A stretch of 64,000 nucleotides of DNA from Patellaria atrata CBS 101060 (lineage: Eukaryota; Ascomycota; Dothideomycetes; Patellariales; Patellariaceae): positions 248,001 to 312,000 of the forward strand of contig MU006112.1 in the NCBI GenBank assembly GCA_010093705.1, in the 5' to 3' direction. Positions 1-10,540 of this stretch are shown one piece after another. Positions within the stretch are counted from its first letter, which is position 1. Each line of letters opens with the position of its first letter. A model generated the notes under the pieces. It had not been told where the DNA came from, made no database searches, and saw nothing but the letters and a program-made list of their open reading frames with translations. The position numbers were made by a program, and so were the translations under genes.

Positions 1-197
1 GATGCTTCTGTCTGCTGTTGCGATGTTGGATACTGATTTGGATTGGTGTTGTTGACAGTCGAGCCAGATTGTTGGTATCCGCTAGGACTTGGGGCAACAG
101 GAGGACGAAATTGTGGTGTATTCGGTTTCGTTCGGGGAGTACCCGGTTGACTAAGACCAGGAGAGGCGATCCCCCGGTACATAGAAAATTCAGACAT
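1..197 (-). CDS. N-terminal fragment of an unidentified protein (continues left of the window)
   Basis: Reading the minus strand from an ATG at 195-197 gives 65 codons without a stop up to the window edge. The peptide begins MSEFSMYRGIASPGLS and is rich in Pro, Gln, Ser and Asn, ending in a Gln-rich stretch (QYPTSQQQTE). Such disordered N-termini are common in fungal transcription and chromatin proteins, but nothing here identifies the family, so I give no function. The start is chosen because it is the first ATG and a pyrimidine-rich leader (in mRNA sense) lies just upstream. The rest of the gene is outside the window. It could also be only the first exon. Confidence 0.55.
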   Translation of the reverse strand, partial: MSEFSMYRGIASPGLSQPGTPRTKPNTPQFRPPVAPSPSGYQQSGSTVNNTNPNQYPTSQQQTEA

Positions 198-1036
198 ATT
201 CCTGAGTTATACTGGAAAGTCTAAGAAAGAGACTGAGGGGGGAAGTAGAGATACGCGGTTTACACGTCGCGCCGAGTTGAGAATTTCTGAACTACGTAGT
301 CCAGGGATGATATCATATCATTGAAACATAAAGGTCAAAAGTTAGGTCCTGGAATCGTCTCATAACACCGTCGACCACATTTTCTCAGGAAAGATGTGAA
401 CACTTTGCAGTCTAACAGAACAATTGGCACTATCGCGGAAATGTAGGCTCACCGCCCGCCAAGGGCAGCCACATCTCCTTGATCCTTCATTTCAGGAGTG
501 ACTTCCACCCAACCTCAAGTAGGGAATAATCTTGCTTACCACCTCATCTCCTTATCTTCTATCTTGAGCTCACAAGATTGCTATGTGACGAGGGGAAGGG
601 TAAGTTGGCCCTACTAACCTCACATTGTAAAGTCTATCCTTGCGCTGGGAAATGTTCTTGTTCATCTTTCATGAGCAATTCAAGATGAACTCATAAAGTT
701 ATAGACACAGATTGGCTAAGCTGCGCCTCTCTAACAAAACAAATGAAATTGTGGTGTCCACCTCAGTACTACGCATATTCAAACGCTAGAAACCATCGAA
801 GCCCCTTAAAAACACGCCAACGTCCAACGTACCAAACCCTGTACAAAAGGCAAAATTCAAAAATAAAGAAGCAAAAGATCCAAATCGCTGTACAATATAC
901 AGCCCGTCAACATAGAACAAAGTCAATATCAACTCCACCAGTACAGAACTAGCACAAAGGTATAGAACTGTACAGTACAAACCCTTCCTACGGGTAAACC
1001 GCCAAAACCAAAGGAAAACTTGAATAATCAATAGGA
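198..1036. other. Intergenic, presumed promoter of the left-edge gene and 3' region of the next gene
   Basis: No reading frame here resembles a gene. The part near 900-1000 is rich in GTAC-containing words (for example CTGTACAGTACAAA) and probably holds the 3' UTR of the minus-strand gene that ends at 1037. Confidence 0.4.
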
Positions 1037-1939
1037 TTATAAGTTCCCATTCTCATTTGGCCTCACTATCTTCTTGATACCATCCCAGCATCTCTTTCCA
1101 AATGGTTTGACCACATCTTGTTTCTCTTCCTCCTTCTTTTCGACCGACGTGGAGCCCCTCTTCTTCTCCCGCTTATCTCCTCTTTCTTTTTCTAGCACTT
1201 TTGTACCAGTTTCTTCAATTGTACGCTCGTTTGCTTCCTGCTTCATGACCTGCGCAGCGAGAATCTGGTCGTACTGCCTGATCTGCGCATTCCAATCCCC
1301 ATCTGCCCAAGAACCCTCTTCCCAGTTGTCATCATTATTGCACTCCCACGGTACTTCTCTAAAGATAGGAGCCTGGACAACTTCATTCCGTACAACAGTT
1401 TCCCTCGTTTCCGTTGGTACAGCATCTTCTTCGACCAGGAAATTCTCACCCGGCGCAAGTGGAGAGTAGTCTTCCAAGCCCTCAGCGTACGTCTCTACGT
1501 ATTCCCTTACACGTGTCATCTCCTCTTCTACCTTATCGCACACTTGTTCGCTATGGCCAGCCTCGATGTCTTGGTGGGAGTGTACAGCACCGCGTGGAGA
1601 CTTTTGATGACGAGCTTGCTCGCCGCAAAGCTGTTGGCGTGGTATCAATGAGAGTGTAAACCTCATTCCGCCCCGCGTGAGAGGTATCAATGCGCAATCG
1701 CATCGTACATCGTCTGGTTGCTGTACATCATCGTCGGCAGGAGAGGTCGAGAGAGGTGGGGTTGAAGAAGGTAAGGAGGGAGGAGAAGGAGTAGAAGAAG
1801 AAGAACGGGAGGATGGAGGAGGGGAGGGTTGTACACTTTCGGTATCACGTGCCTGGGAGGAGGTGTAGTATCTTATACGGGGCCGGCGCGTAGAGATGTT
1901 GGCTGCGATAGCAGCTAATCGGGTTTGTACATTTCCCAT
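1037..1939 (-). CDS. Hypothetical protein with possible N-myristoylation signal
   Basis: A single-exon frame of 300 residues. The start is taken at the ATG at 1937-1939 (MGNVQTRL), because the longer frame upstream opens only with GTG. Gly2 followed by Thr6 fits the loose N-myristoylation pattern, so membrane attachment is possible. Residues about 30-65 are a Ser/Pro-rich low-complexity stretch. The middle holds an acidic, Trp-containing segment (about 195-225). The C-terminal third is strongly charged (Lys/Glu, probably coiled coil) and ends in a basic tail. No known domain is recognised. Real coding is supported by length and sustained charge patterning only. The myristoylation call is inference from a short motif. 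Confidence 0.55.
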   Translation of the reverse strand: MGNVQTRLAAIAANISTRRPRIRYYTSSQARDTESVQPSPPPSSRSSSSTPSPPSLPSSTPPLSTSPADDDVQQPDDVRCDCALIPLTRGGMRFTLSLIPRQQLCGEQARHQKSPRGAVHSHQDIEAGHSEQVCDKVEEEMTRVREYVETYAEGLEDYSPLAPGENFLVEEDAVPTETRETVVRNEVVQAPIFREVPWECNNDDNWEEGSWADGDWNAQIRQYDQILAAQVMKQEANERTIEETGTKVLEKERGDKREKKRGSTSVEKKEEEKQDVVKPFGKRCWDGIKKIVRPNENGNL

Positions 1940-2771
1940 TGTGACCGTTTCCACAATCGTATTGTGGTTTTACGCAGAAAGTGATTTCGTATAATTTCTT
2001 TGTACGGTTGTCTATCGAGGCTTTCTAGCAATTTGTGTTTCACACAAAAATTTGCGGAAAATTCATTATTTGATGCTTTGGTCGCTATTTCGATGCTTAG
2101 TATCTCTGTTATCACTATGATTCTATTAGTACAACTCATAGTACAAGCTAAAAGAAAAATGTAAAGGTATGGGGTCTTTACAAATATGTTTCTCTGAGTG
2201 AAGAGTAGAAAGGAAAATGAGAGAGGACAGGTATTTAAAGGGATCCGTTTAGCAACCTAAGCACTCTCGGTTCACACGTAGAAATCTCAAGATTACCAGA
2301 GTTTGGACACAGTACGTCTCCCGACTTTGATGTGGAGTTCGCAGAAGTCATAATTTAGAACCACATTCGCTACCGCCCTATAACCCACAACACTTCACGA
2401 TAATCCCGACATCGAGTACTATGCCCTTAGTACAACCGTTATCTGTAAAATTACATCTAAGGTAAAGATTTGTTCTGATAAAGTGTTACCTAAAGATCCG
2501 TTCGAGCGCTTCGCTTCTGCTCTTCACGATGCCAAGCATAAATAACTTTTTGAATCTTTCATACAATTCATTCCTAATTTTGCTACACTCCCGCCTCGGG
2601 CGCGAAAACGGCGTGATCACAGTTCACTAAACGCAAAATGACTACTATCTAGAACATGTAGTGCTTATCCATGAAATCGCATCGTTTCATAACCCCGACC
2701 GTGCTGTCATCAACTGCTGGAGTCCACTGTACAATACGCCACAACGACATGTAAATTATTCCCCTACGTGC
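1940..2771. other. Intergenic, promoter of the hypothetical gene and 3' flank of PET112
   Basis: An AT-leaning stretch between two minus-strand genes. I see no gene, RNA or clear repeat in it. Confidence 0.4.
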
Positions 2772-5196
2772 TCACGGGATATCTAAGACCTTCTTGAGCA
2801 TCTGCTCCGCTCTCCCTGCCTCCACCCTTCCGTCTCCTCCCTTCCTCATCATCTGTCCTACAAACCACATGATCTTCCCCTTTTGCCCTTTATCCTTGAT
2901 AGCCTTCACCATAGCCGGGTTCTCAGTGACAAGTTCCTCGGCCATGATGAGGTATTGTTCGTCCGATAAGGGCCTGAGCAGGAGATCTTCCTCTTCGACA
3001 ATCTGGTCTACGGCTCGCTTGTCGCCTTCAAACTTGGTTGCCAGTACCTGTTTTGCCGCCGTGCCAGTAATCCGCTTTTGATCAACATTCCATACGATTG
3101 ATGCAATCGTCTTTATATCTATGGGTTGTTCGTCCCAAGGTAGACCACTCGTTGTTAGGAGACCGCCTAATTCATGTAGGACCCTTAAATTGAATTAGCA
3201 TCGTACGCAATGGTAACGTGAATTGAAAAGAATGTTAGTTTAGTAACAAAATATTAACGGGAACATGGAGTATAATCAAAGACGAGAAAATAAATAAGTT
3301 CAGTTACTGCAAATGTCAACCAAAAATATTAGGATCTTGTTCCAGGGGGCGTACTTTCGCTTCTCAAACCAATAAAAAGCTCACATTGAACCCAACAGAA
3401 TGGATTCCAACAATACACAAGACCACCCAAAGAGCAAAATGAAAATACAAAAACATACAGCAGTGCGCATTCGCTGGTGGTCACCCACCCAACTACTACT
3501 GCACCGATACAAGGCTTGAGTATGGCAGAGCGAACGGGATGCCCTATTTTCCTTGTTCTATGGCCGTATGTGACAGTACACTTTACCGTCCGATATTATC
3601 AATGTTGGAAACTGACTCCGGCTCCATAATAAAATGAAAAAGTCACGGTAAGGAAATTTGAACCTACCAATTACAAGCCGCCTTATTTAGTCGCACAGAA
3701 ATATTCTCCTCTCCTTCTTTTGAAAAGTTGAGATTCAATTCATTACACACTTCGAAATAAAATTCTAGTCTTTCTCCATCGTCCAGCGCGACTAGAGTCT
3801 TTGCATCCTTGAGTGATATGTTGTACTTTTTTGGATCCGTCAGCAAATTAACCAGATCATCAGGTAATAACGGCAACCGTTTATGGAGATGCTCTATGAG
3901 GGTCTGTAACAATATAAGCAAATAAAAATCAAGGAACCAGTTGAATGATCGCACCTCTCCAATTATCACGGGACCTAGGTCCGGATCTGGCATATAACGA
4001 TAATCGATCTCTCCTTCTTTACCTCTTAACCTTCTAGTCTCTGTGCTCCCGAGTGACCACCCTCTTGTTTCGCCTTCTATGACCCCTCCAGCTTCAAGGA
4101 CGGAGATTTGACGGTCTCGCTCAGCGCTAATTGCATCTTCTACTGCTTTAAAGCTGCTTAGGTTTTTAATTTCTGTACGCTGTCCTAAACCAGTAACACC
4201 GGCGTATGATCTACCAGAATTCGCATCTGACTTATCTTTTCGCCGGACAGAGACGTTGACGTCTGCACGTAATCCTCCAAGCTCCATGCCTGTTACGACA
4301 GCATTTACGGACTTCAATATCTGCTGTATCTTACGAACACATGCTGCGGCTGTTGATGGGTGATGGATGTGCGGAAGGGTTATGATCTCTATAAGTGGAT
4401 GCGATACTCGGTTGAAGTCGAGGAGATGAGTTGAGGGAGGGTATTGGATGGTCTTTGCCGTATCCTGCTCCATTTGTATTTGTTTAATTCCTATTGTGAC
4501 AGATTTCCCATCTTCAGGAGCAATGCCATCATGGTCATAGAGGGTTATCCGTCCTCCCTTTGCAAAGGGCTCTGGCAATATCGAATCAGCTTGGTTGAAT
4601 GTTCATTAATAATTGCAATCCCCACCATAGTATTGTGTGATTTGATAGCCATTTGGTTGATCCTGATAAAAATAGTGCTTTCTATCAAAGCTACTTTTGC
4701 GTTGTATATCACATTGCAGGGCGAGAGCGGCTCGAAGTGCAGGTATCAAAGTCTCTTTCTGGAATTGCGGCTGTGAGCCTGGAAATGCTACATCGAATAG
4801 AGCTACATGTGTGTTTGGCACATCACCGCTTGAAGTAGCAGCGGATGAGAACAATTTTCGCCCAGTGTTCAGCTCCGCGTGTATCTCAATTCCTACTGTC
4901 AACTCCCAATTTTTCAATCTGTCATCTGAAGCTTTTCCATTGAACCGATTCGCATTCAATTTCCCTTTTGACTTTCTCTCTTTCGCTTCATCTTTGACCT
5001 GTTTTCTAAAAGGTATGATTTGTTCCGGTGTTATGCTGGTGATGTGTAGCGCTCTAATTGTACGCGGTTGAGCGTTGACGCGCAAAGGCTGTCCTCCATG
5101 AAGCTGGAGTCTTCGCATACATCCTCGACATATGTATGGGAGTTGTGCGCTGGTTATTCGGAGGCGTGAATTGATGGAGTTTCTAGGATGGCCCAT
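2772..5196 (-). CDS. PET112: Mitochondrial glutamyl-tRNA(Gln) amidotransferase subunit B (GatB/Pet112)
   Basis: GatB is the tRNA-binding subunit of the amidotransferase that turns Glu-tRNA(Gln) into Gln-tRNA(Gln) in mitochondria. Four exons (4626-5196, 3955-4571, 3668-3903, 2772-3183) sum to 612 codons. Junctions restore family sequence: ITQYY-EPFAKGG, GPVIIGE-TLIEHL and CNW-VLHELGG. The conserved signature VGIEIHAEL follows an Arg-rich, acid-poor leader (about residues 1-60) that fits a mitochondrial presequence. The ATG at 5194-5196 is used because the frame further upstream opens with GTG. The C-terminal GatB/Yqey region (about 475-611) is complete. The third intron is 483 bp, long for this genome, and holds a 5S rRNA gene. 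The gene is divergent from methionyl-tRNA synthetase, 347 bp away. Confidence 0.93.
3453..3571 (-). rRNA. 5S ribosomal RNA
   Basis: The minus strand reads ACATACGGCCATAG at the 5' end and CACTGCTGTATGT at the 3' end, 119 nt in all, the normal 5S length. The first nine and last nine bases pair fully (helix I). GCAGT and ACTGC can form helix V. The internal pol III control region is present: CATCCCGTTCGCTC followed by GTTGGGTGGGTGACC and CACCAGCGAAT, which closely matches remembered filamentous-ascomycete 5S genes. A run of five T at the 3' end (3449-3453) would serve as the pol III terminator. It lies wholly inside the 483-bp third intron of PET112, on the same strand. The unbroken end helix argues for a functional gene. 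Confidence 0.93.
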
Positions 5197-5543
5197 AACA
5201 ACAACAGACACCTTTGCTCAATGTGAATGTGGTGATAACAGTTTAGGAGTCACTGGAAGTTCAAGTAGTTCAGACGGTCAAAGCTCCTCAAACGCGAACC
5301 TCATCCTTGGCGTTGCTAGCGTATGAAGTAATTCCGCTCCGCAAACCTTAGACTAAATGCACCGATGCGGGAGTCATATTGCGCATCTTCAAGCCATAGT
5401 GCCGGAATATTTTGGAATTTGTCTACAATACTCACGTCAACATATTTTGACCGCTTGTCTCTGTTCCACTACTCGAATCCTTGTAATTCGTTGCACTGGG
5501 ACTTTCCTCTTCAATTTAAAAGCTCTGTCGTGTGCTCGTAGAT
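5197..5543. promoter_or_regulatory. Bidirectional promoter between PET112 and MES1
   Basis: 347 bp separate the two divergent start codons, so both promoters must overlap or be shared. No clear TATA box or named transcription-factor site stands out. The pairing joins a mitochondrial and a cytosolic tRNA-charging function. Confidence 0.5.
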
Positions 5544-8427
5544 ATGGCTGAGGCCGTACCACTGCCAATCCCTGGCGAGGTACGTCCCTCTCATTGAAGA
5601 TGGTTTCAGAAGAAACTGACTGTGATTATTACTAGAGAAATATCTTGATTACTTCGTAAGCATATCTTTCCATCATAAAATTGCAGAAAAGTTTAGCTAA
5701 TCCGTATTCACAGAGCAGTACGTGGAATGCCAGTAATTACGGAGTGCCATATCATATGCTTTTCGGTCTTCAAGAAAGAGTCCCTAACTGGACATGGCCT
5801 TCTATGGGGCTGGTGATAGATGTAACCTTGGGTATATACGCATCTTCCGCTCGGTCTACCGTCCAGTTTGTGCTTTTCATGCACTTTTACGGCTCGGACA
5901 GATGTAGCCATATCCCTATATCTATCACCACCTTGTAGAAGGATTCCATGTATGAGAGCGCTTAGGCTACTTCTAACCTTGAAGAAATTATACGATAGCA
6001 TTGATATGTCTCGGTGTAGACCTGCACAATATCCTCCCCCTTACAAAAGTGCTCTGCTAACTCTTAGAAAGTTACCATACGTTAACAACGTTCGCACTCC
6101 CATTCTTTCCTACGTTGAAGAGCGAATGCTAACCTGACGGTTGATATTCAGTTCCCGCATCTTGGTAACGTCATCGGATCTGTTCTTTCAGCCGATGTCT
6201 TCTCCAGGTATTGCAAAGGACGGGGATACAACAGTATCTTCGTTTGCGGTAGTGACGAGTACGTCTTTTAGCGGAAAGATAATTATGTTTTCACTAAATG
6301 AATCAGGTATGGAACTGCATCTGAGACAAAGGCTTTAGAGGAAGGTCTACCAGTAGAAGAGCTATGTCTAAAATATCACAATCTCCATGCTGAGGTCTAT
6401 AAATGGTTTGAGATCAACTTCAGTATTTTTGGCCGTACTCCAACCAGAGAGCAAACCGAAATAGCTCAAGATATGTTCCAGAAATTGTGGGACAATGGAT
6501 ATCTCGAAGCAAGAGAGAATCTTCAACCTTATTGTGCAGATCCCAAGCATCAATCCTTTTTAGCCGATCGTTTCGTCGAGGGCGAATGCAGTATCTGCCA
6601 TGATCCTGGTGCTCGTGGTGACCAGTGTGATAAGTAAGTCACGTATTACAAATTCTTTTACATGTGTTCAATACTCACATTCTATCCGGCGCGGCTATAC
6701 CATTGTCTGTAAAGTTAGCCGCGAGGGATACAATCCAATACCCTATTTGTTCCTGAGTAGAGAATGAAGCTGAGAGTTTCTTCTAAATGGATGTATGTTA
6801 ACATGTATGACTTCCTGCAGATGCGGCAACCTTCTGGATCCCTTCGAACCCGAACAGACTTCCTCGAACGCGGATGATGACGAGGCAGCAGCTACAGGCT
6901 ATTTGATCAAGTACGTGTTAATTTCGCTTCGTCATATTTGGAAAATGGAGATGTTGTATTTCGTTATCCCTATAGCTTACCAAATCACATAGTCCTCGGT
7001 GCAAGATAGACAATACCAGGCCAGAAAAACGACCGACCACTCATATGTATCTCCTACTAGACAAACTGAGTGAACCCCTCATCGACTGGTTCAAGAAGAC
7101 CTCAAAAGAGCATCAGTGGTCGAACAATTGTATTCAGATCACCCAAAGTTGGATCACCAAAGGACTGAAGCCCCGCGGCATCACTCGAGATCTCAGATGG
7201 GGCACTCCGATACCCGACCAGTTCACAGAGTTTAAAAACAAGGTCATGTACGTCTGGTTCGACGCCTGCATTGGCTACTCCTCCATCACGGCCAACCTAA
7301 CCCCCGAATGGGAGAAGTGGTGGAAGAACCCCTCCCACGTCCAACTGATCCAATTCATGGGCAAAGACAACGTCCAATTCCACTCGATAATCTACCCGGC
7401 GACGCAAATTGGCACCGGGGACGCCTGGACAAAAGTCCACCGCATGTCCACAACCGAATACCTCAACTACGAAAACGCCAAATTCTCCAAATCAAAGGGC
7501 GTCGGCGTCTTCGGCCACAACGCTAAAGACACCGGCGTCGCCCCCTCAGTCTGGCGCTACTACCTCCTCTCCCACCGCCCCGAAACCAACGACTCCGAGT
7601 TCAAATGGTCCGACTTCATCGAAGCGAACAACAACGACCTCCTCAAAAACCTCGGCAACGGCGTCAATCGCGTCCTCAAATTCACAGCCGTCAAATACGC
7701 ATCCCTTGTCCCGGACTGGACCACTTATACCGCGTATCCCGACCTCGTCGCGCACGTGGACGAAGTCAACACACTCCTGCAAACCTACCTCGCGCATCTG
7801 GAGGACTGTCGTCTCCGCCAGGGTTTGACCGATGCGATGCACATCTCCGCCTCCCTGAACAAACTCCTCCAAGACTCCAAACTAGGCAACGCCCTCTTCG
7901 ACGCCGAGCCGGCCAAATGTGCCGCCGTCGTCGGCCTCGCGCTGAACCAGATCTTCCTCCTCGCCTCCGTCATCGAGCCCTACATGCCCGGGACCGCCGG
8001 CACCGCACTCTCCGACTCAGGCCTCGCAACGGGGATCCTGCAGCAGCTCGGGCTCGACCCTGTGACCCGGATCCCGGATATTTGGACCCCCGGGGAGGTG
8101 AGGCCGGGTCATAGGATCGGCACGCCGGCGTATCTTTTTACGCAGATTAAGCCGGCCATGGAGGAGGTCTGGAGGGAGATGTATGGGGGCGAGGAGGTTA
8201 AGAAGCAGAAGGCGCTTGCGGCTGAGAAGGCGAGGGCGAAGAAGGTGGCGAAGGAGAGGGAGAGGGCGAGGAAAGCTGCTAGGAAGGCTGCTGCGGGTGG
8301 GGTGGGGGTTGAGGGGACCGCGGCGGGGGAAATGGGAGTCGAGGCGATGGAGAAACAACAGGAGGCTGATCCTGCTATTGAGGGTGTTACGGAGGCGTTG
8401 GGGAAGGCGGATGTGAGGACTTCGTAG
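5544..8427 (+). CDS. MES1: Methionyl-tRNA synthetase, cytosolic type
   Basis: A class I synthetase that charges tRNA(Met). Seven exons (5544-5579, 5636-5655, 6068-6089, 6152-6258, 6307-6633, 6821-6910, 6993-8427) sum to 679 codons. Visible landmarks are ITS/LPYVNN/PHLGN (HIGH region, about residue 30), GSDEYGTA, a zinc-binding insert (CSIC and CDKC), [17 protein letters not shown] and the KMSKS-type loop FSKSKG (about residue 370). An anticodon-binding helical domain follows, then a Lys/Ala/Arg-rich tail after about residue 600 like that of eukaryotic cytosolic enzymes. Exons 2 and 3 are only 20 and 22 nt. The intron between them is 412 bp. At the micro-exon borders the usual ITSALPYVNNVPHL reads ITSKLPYVNNFPHL, so these two junctions are the least certain part of the model. 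Confidence 0.92.
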
Positions 8428-8657
8428 ATGGTGGTGTTGTGGTGTTAGGGAGGTCGGGGAGGTGTAGAAGTAGAAGTAGCTTAGATTCCGCTGTCTTGTT
8501 GATAGTTCATGCAAAGGGTTAATGCCATCTCTCTCCCGGTAGTTCCAACCCGTCAAAAATCTCTCCCCGTATTCCTTCCTCGCTCTGGGCTTTGTATTCA
8601 TCACCCCGCGATACTAAGTTCCTGATTCCAATATCGAATGAACGAATGAGTTATAAA

Positions 8658-8706
8658 CCGTACCGTACCGTACCGTACTCATAACCATAGCTATAACCAT
8701 AACCAC
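8658..8706. repeat. Short tandem repeats CCGTA x4, then ATAACC-type repeats
   Basis: Four direct copies of CCGTA (8658-8677) are followed by imperfect copies of ATAACC(A) up to 8706. Confidence 0.7.
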
Positions 8707-8880
8707 ACACCAAAGAAATCAAAAGGGACAGAAGTTAAAAGAATCAAAAGAATCAAAAGGAGGGGGTTGGGGGATAGATATGTTTATTCGATCTCATCTT
8801 ACTTTACTTTGTCCAACTTTACTCTTGCCTTATCATAAAGGCCAAAAGTAAGCGTTGCTACGAACATAAATAAGAGTAAG

Positions 8881-8975
8881 GAAAGGGAAAAGGAAAAGGA
8901 AAAGGAAGAGGAAAAGGAAAAGGAAAAGGAAAAGGAAAAGGAAAAGGAAAAGGAAAAGGAAAAGGAAATGGAAAA
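8881..8975. repeat. Purine-only hexamer satellite (GGAAAA)n
   Basis: About 15 mostly perfect copies of GGAAAA in one strand. On the other strand it makes long artefactual Phe/Pro/Ser frames, which are not genes. Confidence 0.9.
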
Positions 8976-9238
8976 AGTAAAAGGTAAAAAGGCAACGGAA
9001 GGAGGAGGGTAAAGTAAAGGTAAAAAGTGAAAACAAAGGGAGCTACGAACCGAGCAGAACATAGCGGGTATCTCTCCAACACGTCTCGGGGGTCCAGGAT
9101 CCACGGCATGCAAGCCCCAAAGACAGTCTCCCCGTGTACAAATTTAAGGGGGAACGCTGCAGGAAGGGTAAGGATGCGGATGGACTAGGGATCATTCCGC
9201 AGCGAAAATAGTCGAGATAAATGTCAACAAATTTACGT

Positions 9239-9240
<2 letters not shown>

Positions 9241-9273
<33 letters not shown>
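9241..9273. repeat. (AC)16 microsatellite
   Basis: Thirty-three bases of uninterrupted alternating A and C. Confidence 0.95.
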
Positions 9274-9274
<1 letters not shown>

Positions 9275-9504
9275 GGAGCGCAATAACAATGATAGCAAGG
9301 ATAAGTCGGAAGATACTCCAAGATGAGTCCTATATACATCCTATTAACTCAGCCCCCTTTTCCCCTATCCTCCATCCTTCCAGTCGTGAAAATTATTAGT
9401 CTCATCATCGATCTCCTGGCAATCTAGCAATTTCACCTTATCATACACCCCCCTCCCAAAAAAAAAAAAAAACTAAAAAACTTCACACCCCAACCCTACC
9501 CTAC

Positions 9505-10540
9505 CTATCCAGCGATCTCAACGATAGCCGGACCAGCCGCAACAGTGTCGTCCGTAACGGCAGTCTCACACCCGGTGAGCACGACATAGCTCTGTCCCTT
9601 AACGCCCTCGGGCACCATGACCTCAAAGCCACCGTCGACCTTCGTGGCGTGCGCGTACACGGGACCCGTAACCGTAACAAACGCGGCGAAGATCTCACCC
9701 TCGCCCGCAGCGACCAACTCGTAACCCATCGTGCTCAACATGATGGTCGAGTTAGTCATGATGGGCATGTCGGCGCTGGAAGCGGTGAGCATGGGGAAGG
9801 CCTTGACGGGCAAGGGTGGGTTGTCGGCGGGACACTCGACGATGAAGGGCGCGGCGAGGGTGTAGACCTCGTTGTAGGAGAGGGGGTTGTCGAAGGGTTG
9901 GGCGAAGGGGACTTGCTCGAGGCTGGCGCGGAGGTAGGACGAGTGGCGCGCTTCGGTGGTTAGGATGGAGCCGGCGGCTGTGAGGTAGGTTTTGGACATG
10001 ATGTCTGCGGCGGCGCCGAGGTAGGCGGAGACGCCAACACCTGTGGTTGGGTTAGATTTGTGTTTTGTTTATGGGATGGGATGGGATGGGCGGGATGGGT
10101 TGATGTTTACCTTCGAGGATTGAAGCCGTGGCGACTAATGTCATAACATCAGTGACGCCGAAAGCGTATGTGCACTCCTTTACGGGTGTGACGCCAGCCG
10201 CTTCGAGAGCGGTGGTAAGGAAGTCGACGTGGGCTGTCTCATCTTTGCCGATTCTCATGATGTTGTTGTACATGGTCGAGTTGAAACCTGCGGCGGCGAA
10301 GTCGGCTTCGGTGAAGTTGGCAATGCCCTGCTTGTAGAAGTTGTTCTCCAAGTGCTCGAGCGTGAGAGCATAGTTTAGAATATCGCCTGCCAGCGTGTGA
10401 GATGAAAAGTTTCCAGAAGGTAGCAATGGCTTGCTCGGTAGGGGGGACTTACCATCAGTTGGGGGAGCGGCAGCACGCTTCGTAGGGGCAGCAGCAACAA
10501 GGCCGGCAACGAAGATGGAAGCTACTGTGAGGGACTTCAT
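9505..10540 (-). CDS. Secreted ferritin-like protein, Rds1 family
   Basis: Three exons (10453-10540, 10111-10386, 9505-10040) give 299 residues. The start at 10540 (MKSLTVASIFVAGLVAAAP) provides a clean signal peptide. An in-frame ATG 33 nt upstream would bury it. The ferritin-like domain (about residues 30-180) shows the family motif YALTLEHLENNFY, then KDETAHVDF and TEARHSSYLR, which carry the Glu/His residues expected in a four-helix bundle. The C-terminal 120 residues look like a beta-rich domain. Homologues are stress- or starvation-induced in fungi (S. pombe rds1), but their enzymatic activity is not settled. An AGGGG (STRE-like) word lies about 110 bp upstream of the start. Confidence 0.85.

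Larger units (their letters stand above)
8428..9504. other. Intergenic, rich in simple repeats
   Basis: The region between convergent genes holds a pentamer repeat, a purine hexamer satellite, a CA tract and an A-run near 9460-9480, listed separately where notable. I see no gene. Confidence 0.5.

Noticed and set aside
8017-8604. 195-codon minus-strand open frame opposite the MES1 3' end
   Set aside because: It is antisense to a well-supported exon, Arg/Leu/Pro-rich as expected from the complementary strand of a GC-rich Lys/Ala/Glu-coding tail, and has no family.
8799-9113. Phe/Ser/Pro repeat frames on the minus strand
   Set aside because: Produced entirely by the GGAAAA hexamer satellite, open in all frames.
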